Assembly (NCBI GenBank): GCA_035626515.1
Contig: DASPNM010000020.1
Location: forward strand, 1 to 64,000
Length of the DNA: 64,000 bases
Direction of reading: 5' to 3'
DNA from: DASPNM01 sp035626515
GTDB lineage: Bacteria; Bacteroidota; Bacteroidia; Chitinophagales; Chitinophagaceae
Part shown: positions 25,101 through 32,368 of the stretch, piece after piece
How the letters are laid out: each line of letters opens with the position of its first letter
How positions within the stretch are numbered: position 1 is the first letter of the stretch
Notes under the pieces: generated by a model
Databases searched by the model: none
What the model was told of the DNA's origin: nothing
The model's input: only the letters and a program-made list of their open reading frames with translations
Position numbers and translations under genes: made by a program

Positions 25101-26164
25101 CGCTTTGCTGTCTGCTTTGTATGCCGTCGTTTCCTGCCGTCACTGCCGATAAGATATCCGTACGGCTTCAATGCTTCAATATGATCGCAAATAATCTTAA
25201 TGATCCCCATCAGCGGGATCGCCAGCACCAGTCCCGCGATCCCCCAAATCAGTTCTCCGGCCACCAGCCCGATGATGGTGAACAGGGGGTTGATATTAAC
25301 TTCTGCGCCTACCACCAGCGGTTCCAGGAAATAACTCTGTACGAATTGCACGATCGCATAGGTCACAAGCACGCCGACGATCATTCCAACCCCTCCTCCC
25401 TGTATCATTACCATCAGGACGGCGAGTGCATTTCCCGTAAGATTCCCGATAAACGGTACGAGCTCGAACAGCCCGCAGAGGATAGCGAACAAAATTGCGT
25501 ATCGTACCCCCACAATAGAGAAACCGATGCTGTACATGATCCAGAGAGAGAGGATCATCAGCCCCAGTCCGGTCACATATTGCCGGGATACTTTCCGGAT
25601 ACCCTGAATGATCTCTTGGGCATTCTTCTGCTCGCCGCGTGGGATGAGTTGCAGAATGAACGATTTGATGCGGCCACGATAATACATAAATAGAAAAATA
25701 TACACCAGCACCAGGATCAGATCTACAAAGAAGCCCGCCAGTGAGGAACTGATGCGGGATACGAAGGTGCCGGCACCCTGCGCCTGATTGCCGAGGAACT
25801 CATTCTGCTGCTGCAGCGAGATCCCGAGATGTTTGCGCACGAATTCCTGCGCTTTTGCGATGAGTTCACGCAGCCTGGTTTCTACCTGGGTCGCCTCACT
25901 CGCAAGATCGGTGATCTGCCAGCTGATCAGCCACACGATGCCGGCCAGTATGCTAACGAACAGCAGAATGCAGGCGGCGATTCCCAGCCCGCGCGACAAA
26001 CCCAGCTTTTCAAACCAGAGGCTGACGGGTATGAACAGCATTGCGAGCAGTCCGCCAAAGCAGAGGGGGACGAGGAAAGGACGCGCGTAGATCAACCCTC
26101 CCGTGAACAGGAATGCAAACAGAAGGATCCATACCATTTTTTGCAGCGGGGCGGCGCGGTCCAT
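25097..26164 (-). CDS. AI-2E family transporter (PerM/YdiK type)
   Basis: A 355-residue inner-membrane protein with about eight spans in the family pattern. There are N-terminal spans with PFLVPLCFGGLLAMLFIPVS, an amphipathic helical segment (ATQVETRLRELIAKAQEFV) and C-terminal spans with FELVPFIGNLTGNALAVLM, VGAEVNINPLFTIIGLVAGEL and GIAGLVLAIPLMGIIKII. Transport substrate unknown; AI-2 export was shown only for some members. Start ATG 26164 was preferred to 26200. Confidence 0.9.
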   Translation of the reverse strand: MDRAAPLQKMVWILLFAFLFTGGLIYARPFLVPLCFGGLLAMLFIPVSLWFEKLGLSRGLGIAACILLFVSILAGIVWLISWQITDLASEATQVETRLRELIAKAQEFVRKHLGISLQQQNEFLGNQAQGAGTFVSRISSSLAGFFVDLILVLVYIFLFMYYRGRIKSFILQLIPRGEQKNAQEIIQGIRKVSRQYVTGLGLMILSLWIMYSIGFSIVGVRYAILFAILCGLFELVPFIGNLTGNALAVLMVMIQGGGVGMIVGVLVTYAIVQFVQSYFLEPLVVGAEVNINPLFTIIGLVAGELIWGIAGLVLAIPLMGIIKIICDHIEALKPYGYLIGSDGRKRRHTKQTAKR

Positions 26165-26318
26165 TTCCGAAATTAACAAACCCTGCAATAGGATTTTCAC
26201 ATATGAGCGGGATATTATTCCGTAGGACGTTGAGGGGCAGAGAGCAAAACGCTGTTAATCCGCAACCGTTCACAATTGAAGGCAGCAATTTTGACTACTA
26301 GGCAGCAAAGACCGGCCT

Positions 26319-26864
26319 ATGCGATTTTTTACATGGATTCTTTTTCTGATCTCACCCGCTTTTTTTTCAAAATCCGAACACAGCAGCTCGCTGACCCAGG
26401 GTATATCGGCGGTGGCGCTTGACGTGAAGCTGACGCCGCCCATTGAAAAAGAGGTAATCGGGCCTGAGGACTTTGTCGCTTTCGCCAAAACCCTGATCGG
26501 AACGCCCTACGTATATGGTTCCACCGATCCCTCGAAAGGATTCGACTGTTCGGGATTTGTTTACTACGTCGCTTTGCATTTTGGATTGCGAACGCCGCGT
26601 TCGTCAGCGGACTTCGCCGACTTCGGTGTAACCGTGCCACCGGCGCAGGCACGCCCGGGCGACCTGATCCTGTTTACGGGGACCGACGCGAGCCAGCGGC
26701 GCATTGGTCACATGGGAATTGTAAGCAGCGTGGGAAACAACGGCATTGAATTCGTCCATTCTTCCTCAGGAAAGGGGAAAGGTGTGATCGTTTCGCCGCT
26801 GCGCGGATATTACGAGCAGCGTTTTGTTAAGCTGGTGCGCATTCTGCCTGCTGCACGCACTTAA
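26319..26864 (+). CDS. NlpC/P60 (C40) cell-wall peptidase
   Basis: Secreted or membrane-anchored peptidoglycan endopeptidase of 181 residues. A signal peptide at residues 1-20 precedes a single NlpC/P60 domain with catalytic C77 (GFDCSGFVYYV), H131 (RIGHMGIV) and H147 (FVHSSSG). Such enzymes cut the D-Glu to diamino acid bond of stem peptides. No SH3 or LysM domain is fused. The 3' end overlaps the opposite lipoprotein gene by 4 bp. Confidence 0.9.
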   Translation: MRFFTWILFLISPAFFSKSEHSSSLTQGISAVALDVKLTPPIEKEVIGPEDFVAFAKTLIGTPYVYGSTDPSKGFDCSGFVYYVALHFGLRTPRSSADFADFGVTVPPAQARPGDLILFTGTDASQRRIGHMGIVSSVGNNGIEFVHSSSGKGKGVIVSPLRGYYEQRFVKLVRILPAART

Positions 26865-27295
26865 TTCTTGCCGAAGGTGTAACCATAGATCGAAAGCTCA
26901 TTCGATTTGCAATTGATATATGCCTCCGTACCCGCACTGCCTTTTGGTTCGCCCCTGGAATGAATGTACAACCTGCCGTTCTTCAATGACCACCGAATCG
27001 GACGGCGGTCCTCCAGCGTGTAAATGTCTTCACCAGTGCCGTCGCGCTTCAAAATGATTTTCCTGGGGTTTACCAAAAGTGCGGCCTCTGACTTGTCCTT
27101 GAACGTTCCGGTGATGCAGGCGGTATCGAGCTTCACGGTTTCCGCGACGGCGGTGTCTTTTCGAACAGTTCCCCTGCCGTTGGAAGTCGTATCACCGTGA
27201 AAGGTCGCAGTGTCGGTGCTGCTATTTTTTTTGTCTTCATTCTTGCAGCCGGCCATACATGCCAGGCAAAACAGGATGGGGATGATCTTTTTCAT
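26861..27295 (-). CDS. Lipoprotein, hypothetical (144 aa)
   Basis: Lipobox CMAGC at residues 13-17, then a Ser/Thr/Asp-rich linker and a small C-terminal beta domain (IILKRDGTGEDIYTLEDRRPIRW, NGRLYIHSRG). The C-terminal pattern resembles lipocalin-like or META-like domains that compare a measured value with a threshold. No function can be assigned. It lies 33 bp downstream of ahcY on the same strand. Confidence 0.65.
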   Translation of the reverse strand: MKKIIPILFCLACMAGCKNEDKKNSSTDTATFHGDTTSNGRGTVRKDTAVAETVKLDTACITGTFKDKSEAALLVNPRKIILKRDGTGEDIYTLEDRRPIRWSLKNGRLYIHSRGEPKGSAGTEAYINCKSNELSIYGYTFGKN

Positions 27296-27328
27296 CGGTC
27301 GATTTTTTGAAAAGATTGGGTGATGCTC

Positions 27329-28654
27329 TTAGTACCGGTAATGGTCAGTTTTGAACGGACCATCTTTGCTGATCCCAAGGTAAGCGGCCTGCTCGCTGGT
27401 GAGCTCGTCCAGCTCGACCCCGATCTTTTCAAGGTGCAGCCGCGCCACTTTTTCGTCGAGATGTTTCGGGAGCACATAGACTTTGTTTTCGTAGTTCCTA
27501 TGATTGTTCCACAGCTCGATCTGGGCGAGTACCTGGTTGGTGAAGGAGTTGCTCATCACGAAGCTCGGGTGTCCGGTCGCGCAGCCGAGATTCACCAGGC
27601 GGCCCTCTGCGAGCAAAATGATCTCTTTTCCATCAATATTGTAAAGATCCACCTGCGGCTTGATCGTATCGCGGGTGTGACCATAGTTCGTGTTCAGCCA
27701 GGCAACGTCGATCTCAATGTCGAAGTGGCCGATATTGCAGACAACCGCCTTGTCTTTCATCAGGCGGAAATGTTTTTCAGTGATCAGGTCTCGGCAACCG
27801 CTGGCGGTTACGATAATGTCGGCTTCCTTCACCGCGTTGATCATCTTCTTCACTTCGTACCCGTCCATTGCGGCCTGCAGGGCGCAAATCGGATCTACCT
27901 CCGTGACGATCACGCGGCAGCCTGCCCCGCGCAGCGACGCAGCAGAACCCTTGCCTACATCGCCGTAGCCTCCCACGACGGCCACCTTTCCGGCGAGCAT
28001 CAAATCCGTGGCGCGGCGAATGGCGTCCACCAGGCTTTCCTTGCAGCCGTATTTATTGTCAAATTTTGACTTAGTCACCGAATCGTTGACGTTGATCGCC
28101 GGAACGGGCAATGTGCCTTTAGCCATTCGTTCGTACAACCGGTGCACCCCGGTGGTGGTTTCTTCACTCAATCCTTTCACATATTGCACGAGCTCGGAAT
28201 ACCGGTCGAATACAATGTTGGTCAGGTCGCCGCCGTCATCCAGGATCATATTCAGTGGACGGTCCGGGGCGCCGAAAAACAGCGTCTGCTCAATGCACCA
28301 GTCGGCTTCCTCGATGGACTGTCCTTTCCACGCGAACACGCCGATGCCCGCGGCCGCAATGGCAGCGGCGGCATGATCCTGTGTCGAGAAAATATTGCAG
28401 GAACTCCATTTCACTTCGGCACCCAGTTCCACAAGAGTTTCGATCAGCACCGCAGTCTGGATCGTCATGTGCAGGCAGCCGGCGATCCGGGCTCCCTTCA
28501 AAGGTTTTTTCGAGCCGTATTCTTTGCGAAGCGCCATCAGCCCGGGCATTTCGGCCTCAGCGAGGCGGATCTCCTTGCGCCCCCATTCGGCAAGGCTAAT
28601 GTCCGCAACTTTATATGGAAGGCTGAAATCAATGGATCGGGACAACGTGGACAT
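27329..28654 (-). CDS. ahcY: Adenosylhomocysteinase
   Basis: Hydrolyses S-adenosylhomocysteine to adenosine and homocysteine, removing the inhibitor of methyltransferases. The 441-residue protein shows AGCLHMTIQTAVLIETL, the NAD motif VVGGYGDVGKGSA, LINIGHFDIEID-like VCNIGHFDIE and the C-terminal KTDHYRY that ends all family members. No SAH riboswitch structure was seen upstream; a -7 box lies 25 nt before the ATG. Confidence 0.97.
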   Translation of the reverse strand: MSTLSRSIDFSLPYKVADISLAEWGRKEIRLAEAEMPGLMALRKEYGSKKPLKGARIAGCLHMTIQTAVLIETLVELGAEVKWSSCNIFSTQDHAAAAIAAAGIGVFAWKGQSIEEADWCIEQTLFFGAPDRPLNMILDDGGDLTNIVFDRYSELVQYVKGLSEETTTGVHRLYERMAKGTLPVPAINVNDSVTKSKFDNKYGCKESLVDAIRRATDLMLAGKVAVVGGYGDVGKGSAASLRGAGCRVIVTEVDPICALQAAMDGYEVKKMINAVKEADIIVTASGCRDLITEKHFRLMKDKAVVCNIGHFDIEIDVAWLNTNYGHTRDTIKPQVDLYNIDGKEIILLAEGRLVNLGCATGHPSFVMSNSFTNQVLAQIELWNNHRNYENKVYVLPKHLDEKVARLHLEKIGVELDELTSEQAAYLGISKDGPFKTDHYRY

Positions 28655-28679
28655 GGTCTTTTGTGTTTTTAATGAGCGG

Positions 28680-28687
28680 CAAATTTA
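28680..28687 (-). promoter_or_regulatory. ahcY -7 promoter box (TAAATTTG on minus strand)
   Basis: Exact TAnnTTTG match reading toward ahcY, giving a predicted 5' leader of about 20 nt. Confidence 0.55.
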
Positions 28688-28742
28688 CACTTATTCGCCG
28701 AATGCATGAACCAGCCGGCAGCAGCCCCAAAATGGATTTCAA

Positions 28743-28750
28743 TAAGTTTG
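28743..28750 (+). promoter_or_regulatory. -7 promoter box (TAAGTTTG)
   Basis: Exact TAnnTTTG match ending 4 nt before the ATG at 28755, implying an almost leaderless mRNA. Divergent from the ahcY promoter. Confidence 0.55.
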
Positions 28751-28754
28751 TGGC

Positions 28755-29054
28755 ATGTACGTGTACGATACGGTCACGGATGCAGTAAACGGACTGAAGT
28801 CGCGTGGGTTTACCATAGATTTCAACTTGCAGGAAAACTGCATCGTTTGCCGGGAAGGAAAATTTGAACCGTCGGATTTCAGCATTGTTGAAGTGTACCG
28901 CTTCGAAGGCGATACGGATCCGGCGGATGCGGCAGTCGTATACGGCATTGAGTCGTCCACAGGATTGAAAGGTGTGCTTGTGAATGGGTATGGAGTATCG
29001 GCAGATTCGATGACCACCGAAATGACGCAGAAGCTGCGTATTCAAAAAACCTGA
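28755..29054 (+). CDS. Conserved Bacteroidota protein (often mislabelled PRPP synthetase)
   Basis: A 99-residue soluble protein: MYVYDTVTDAVNGLKSRGF, DFNLQENCIVCREG, FEPSDFSIVEVYRFEGDTDP, AVVYGIESS, GLKGVLVNGYGV. From memory, close relatives in Bacteroidota are often annotated as phosphoribosylpyrophosphate synthetase. The sequence shows no PRPP-binding motif and is far too short for that enzyme, so the name should not be trusted. Real role unknown. Four nt separate its stop from the next gene. Confidence 0.75.
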   Translation: MYVYDTVTDAVNGLKSRGFTIDFNLQENCIVCREGKFEPSDFSIVEVYRFEGDTDPADAAVVYGIESSTGLKGVLVNGYGVSADSMTTEMTQKLRIQKT

Positions 29055-29058
29055 TGGT

Positions 29059-29502
29059 ATGATACGGCTTGTAACGTTATGCTTGGGCGCTGTTTTGCTG
29101 CCGGGACAGGTGTTTGCACAGGAAAGGCTCTCGCTCGCCTGCCCTCTGGAACACGCCTCGGGGCGGGAGCCGAAAGAACCATTTAGCTGGGACCCACCGG
29201 ACATGAAAATTATCATGATGAGCCAGAGCGACACGCTCGTGCGGAGTGCCTACGAAGGAAGGGTGAGCAACATCAGCAAAACCGAGGATGGCTTTTACGA
29301 GCTGGTGATTTACCACGCCATTTATTATTTCTGGTATTACAACGTTACCCGTCCGCTGGTTGCGCGCGGCCAGGCGGTCAGATCCGGACAGCATATCGGA
29401 GTGTATACGCCAGGTAGCGAACTGGAGTTTCGGGTATTTCGCAACGAAACTCTTCTGGATCCCCGCGGCTGGCTGCAGTGCAGGATCGCGAGGGCGAATT
29501 AG
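29059..29502 (+). CDS. Secreted M23-peptidase-like protein lacking catalytic residues
   Basis: Signal peptide at residues 1-20 (VFAQ). The body follows the LytM/M23 beta-fold order: VRSAYEGRVSNI, VIYHAIYYFWYYN, ARGQAVRSGQHIGVY, ELEFRVFRNETLLDPRGWL. The metal ligands are not recognisable (no HxxxD, no HxH), so it is probably a degenerate regulator or binding domain. Probably co-transcribed with the 99-aa gene before it. Confidence 0.6.
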   Translation: MIRLVTLCLGAVLLPGQVFAQERLSLACPLEHASGREPKEPFSWDPPDMKIIMMSQSDTLVRSAYEGRVSNISKTEDGFYELVIYHAIYYFWYYNVTRPLVARGQAVRSGQHIGVYTPGSELEFRVFRNETLLDPRGWLQCRIARAN

Positions 29503-29889
29503 CCGAACGTTTAGACCCACCAAACAGCATCATGCAGGGAGTTGTTGAAAATATGATATGGAAAATTGCAATTTGTTCCGCCATGACTGATTTTTCCGTT
29601 TAAAAAAACCTCTTCCATTTCCGAAATCCGCCTTCAGGTTCACGTCGCAAGCCTGATATTAATTAAACAATGCATCGGTCCAGCTCCAAATCCGCACATG
29701 GTTAAGAAACCGCATCACGATCTGCGTTTTCGTACGTTTTGCTCCTTTGATCCTGCGCCGGGGAGGCCGGCAATTCGTAATTTTGGAGTAGGACCAGCAT
29801 CGGACCGCGGTTGCCTTCATGGTGACTTCAGACAGTTAGTCGCCGGATCACAGGTCAAACACAAAAAATGATTGTAACGGAAAAAGGAA
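29503..29889. other. Intergenic region with one promoter-like box
   Basis: About 390 bp with no convincing frame. A TAATTTTG box at 29778-29785 could drive the GAF gene with a leader of about 100 nt. The stretch 29655-29675 is AT-rich. No terminator seen. Confidence 0.45.
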
Positions 29890-30450
29890 ATGAAAATGAA
29901 CGATAGTGTTGAAGCGGCGCGTTTACAGGCAGTTAATCGCTACGAGATTCTGGATACACCGCCGGACGGAACTTTCAATCGAATCACTGCGCTAGCATCC
30001 AAACTGTTCAATGTGCCTATTGCGATAATAAGTTTGGTGGATCACGACCGAATCTGGTTCAAATCTGCACACGGGCTTGAAGGGGTTCGGCAGGTAGACC
30101 GGGAACCGGGCCTGTGTGCCTCAGCCGTGTTATCGAATGATGTTTACCTTGTGGAGAATGCTGTTGAAGATCCCCGGTGTTTGACCAATCCCCTGGTATG
30201 CGGAGAGTTTGGTCTTCGATTTTACGCAGCTGCTCCGTTGCACACTGCAGATGGCTACAACTTAGGTACTCTTTGTATAATCGATCGCAAGCCTCGATAT
30301 ATTAACAATGATCAAAAGGAAATGCTTCAGCAACTGGCTGCTATCGTAATGGACGAAATGGAGTTAAGATTGGCTGCGCGTGAAATTAGCAGGAAAAGCA
30401 GGCAACGTATCTCAGAATTGGAGAAAAAATTGCGCGAAAGGGAGAATTAA
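29890..30450 (+). CDS. Stand-alone GAF-domain protein
   Basis: A 186-residue cytoplasmic protein with a GAF domain over residues 20-155 (LASKLFNVPIAIISLVDHDRIW, LCASAVLSNDVYLVENA, GLRFYAAAPLHTADGYNLGTL) and a charged C-terminal coiled coil (residues 150-186). No kinase, cyclase or DNA-binding domain is attached, so it must act through a partner. The FKSAHGLE and REPGLCASA words are typical of GAF domains fused to histidine kinases or diguanylate cyclases. Ligand unknown. Confidence 0.85.
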   Translation: MKMNDSVEAARLQAVNRYEILDTPPDGTFNRITALASKLFNVPIAIISLVDHDRIWFKSAHGLEGVRQVDREPGLCASAVLSNDVYLVENAVEDPRCLTNPLVCGEFGLRFYAAAPLHTADGYNLGTLCIIDRKPRYINNDQKEMLQQLAAIVMDEMELRLAAREISRKSRQRISELEKKLREREN

Positions 30451-30588
30451 GCCGGCTCATAACTGCGGTTTGAGAATTTGCGGCTGAAGACCAGAGTGAT
30501 TAAGTGCAATCGACAAGCCGACGTGATAGAGGTTAGGCTACTGTCTCCGTAATTATGATCCCTTAGATTTTTCATTAAGAAATAAAAC

Positions 30589-31041
30589 ATGGAACAGAAA
30601 CTGAAAATGACCGTCCTGCTTGGCTTTTTTCTCGGTAGTATGAGCCTAACATGCAAGGAGCAACCCAAAAAAGATGTTGATGCGGGTAGCGAGTCCTCCG
30701 TCACAGAGGCTAATTCCATGCCTGCGTATGACCCGAACATGGACCCCATTAAGGTGGAGGCTGCGTTTTCTAAGGTTCTTGCGGATACACTGAACGTAAA
30801 ATTATACGAAGTCACGCTTAACCCCGGGGATTCCGTCGGCATGCACACGCACCCAGACTACATGCTATATGTACTTCAGGGCGGGACACTGAAAGTTTAT
30901 CCCAAAGGAGGAAGTCCCCAGGTGCTCGAGCTGCAAACCGGGATAGGTTTTATTAGTCCGGCTGTGACTCACAGCGGGAAAAATATCGGGACCACCACTG
31001 TCAAACTTTTGGCAGCCGACATATACAGGGCAAGGAAATAA
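30589..31041 (+). CDS. Secreted cupin-domain protein, possible lipoprotein
   Basis: A 150-residue protein with a signal sequence ending in SLTC (possible lipobox) and one cupin barrel. Visible are VTLNPGDSVGMHTHPDYMLYVL, split over the first cupin motif with two His and an aromatic, GGTLKVYPKGG, and the second motif around GIGFISPAVTHSGKN with a third His. A metal-binding cupin is likely; enzymatic activity is unknown. Confidence 0.75.
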   Translation: MEQKLKMTVLLGFFLGSMSLTCKEQPKKDVDAGSESSVTEANSMPAYDPNMDPIKVEAAFSKVLADTLNVKLYEVTLNPGDSVGMHTHPDYMLYVLQGGTLKVYPKGGSPQVLELQTGIGFISPAVTHSGKNIGTTTVKLLAADIYRARK

Positions 31042-31087
31042 GACATCGCTGCCGGCGTGAGCCACCCGCAACGCGATTGCCTGCCGA

Positions 31088-31585
31088 TCACTCAGACAAG
31101 CCCAATTCCATCACGTAATCATTCATAAAAAAGCCTCCTCCGATGTCGAGGTCGAGCTCGCGTACGACGCGGAATCCGAGTTTTTCGTAGAAGTATTGCG
31201 CATCGTTGCCGCGGTTTACCTGGAGCTGGAGTGACACGGCTCCTTTCCCACGGATGGTGTCGAGTATATTTTCCAGCATGAAACGGCCACCGCCTTTCCC
31301 CTGTTCTTCCGACAAAACGTACAGCTTGTGCAGCTTGAATATCCCCGGATTGATCTCGCTGTAGGAAGCAAAACCCCGGGGATCTTGGTCTCGGTAAAGA
31401 ATGATGAACTGGCAGCCTTCCTCGTTCATCTGCCGGCGCAGCGACGCGGCACTATACATCATCTCGAGCATGTAGTCAATTTGCTCCTGCGAAAGAAGCT
31501 TCGCGTACGTTTGCGGCCATACCCGGAATGTAAGCTGGCGAATAACGGGAATCTCACCCGGGCCGGCGGGAACAATCTTATACAC
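31088..31585 (-). CDS. GNAT-family N-acetyltransferase
   Basis: A 165-residue GNAT domain with IYKLHKLYVLSEEQGKGGGRFM-like core (visible as FKLHKLYVLSEEQGKGGG, the acetyl-CoA loop), LQLQVNRGNDAQYFYEKLGF and an N-terminal IRQLTFRVWPQTYAKLL. Substrate unknown. It overlaps the prsW-like gene by 8 bp. Confidence 0.88.
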   Translation of the reverse strand: MYKIVPAGPGEIPVIRQLTFRVWPQTYAKLLSQEQIDYMLEMMYSAASLRRQMNEEGCQFIILYRDQDPRGFASYSEINPGIFKLHKLYVLSEEQGKGGGRFMLENILDTIRGKGAVSLQLQVNRGNDAQYFYEKLGFRVVRELDLDIGGGFFMNDYVMELGLSE

Positions 31586-32306
31586 TGCCGGTGGTAGTTA
31601 CACTTTCTTCAGGAAACATTGTTTTCGAAAGCGCAAGCTGCGCGCGGATCAGCCGGCGGCTCAGCACTACAGCTACGATAAAGGACAATACTGCCCCGGC
31701 AAAGAGCAGCGCCTCCGACGCGTTCTGCCCGACGTACGACATTTGTTTGATAAAGAGCAGGAAGTCGAACGTGCCATGGAAAAATACGGCTCCCAGGACT
31801 CCGAGTCCCATCAGCACCTTTTCATTCACGCGGTCCATCTTCGCTTTGCCAACAAAATAACCCATCACTACTGCGAACGTGGCATGCGCCGGCACGCTGA
31901 TAAACATCCGCATCAGTCCAACATTCACGCTTTGGGTGTCAAACACCACGTATTTTACATTTTCCACGGTCGCAAACCCCATGCTCACCATCACGGAATA
32001 CACGATGCCGTCGAACGGTTCGTCAAAACTTTTCTGGTTGTATGAGTAATACCGCAGACCAAGAAACTTACTGCCTTCTTCGCTGAATGCAACGACGGCG
32101 TACGCAAATACTGCGACACCCATCAGGCTGCCGTCAATTACGTAAGCGAACGTTCTTTCCAGTACGATAGCCGGCAGAATAGCCAGCCCGCCCAGAGCGA
32201 AACTGACAACCAGGTTGAGCCTCGGCTCCTTGTTGTAAATGTCTTTGTAAAAAAGGTAAAGGCAAATGGCGATGCCGGGCGCAAGGGCAAGGGCAATGAG
32301 CTGCAT
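31578..32306 (-). CDS. PrsW-family intramembrane metalloprotease
   Basis: A 242-residue membrane protein with about seven spans. The family signature is EEGSKFLGLRYY (EExxK), followed by His in FHGTFDFLL and conserved polar residues in SVPAHATFAVVMGYFVGK. PrsW proteins cleave membrane substrates such as anti-sigma factors, though many members lack known targets. No sigma/anti-sigma pair is nearby. Confidence 0.85.
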   Translation of the reverse strand: MQLIALALAPGIAICLYLFYKDIYNKEPRLNLVVSFALGGLAILPAIVLERTFAYVIDGSLMGVAVFAYAVVAFSEEGSKFLGLRYYSYNQKSFDEPFDGIVYSVMVSMGFATVENVKYVVFDTQSVNVGLMRMFISVPAHATFAVVMGYFVGKAKMDRVNEKVLMGLGVLGAVFFHGTFDFLLFIKQMSYVGQNASEALLFAGAVLSFIVAVVLSRRLIRAQLALSKTMFPEESVTTTGSV

Positions 32307-32368
32307 AGATGGTGGATTGCGGCCGGAAGATAAAAAATAAATTTCGAAGCGGCGTCCGCCAACCGCAG

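Noticed and set aside
28655..28754. SAH or SAM riboswitch upstream of ahcY
   Set aside because: The space before the ATG is too short after the -7 box (about 20 nt) and shows no conserved fold.
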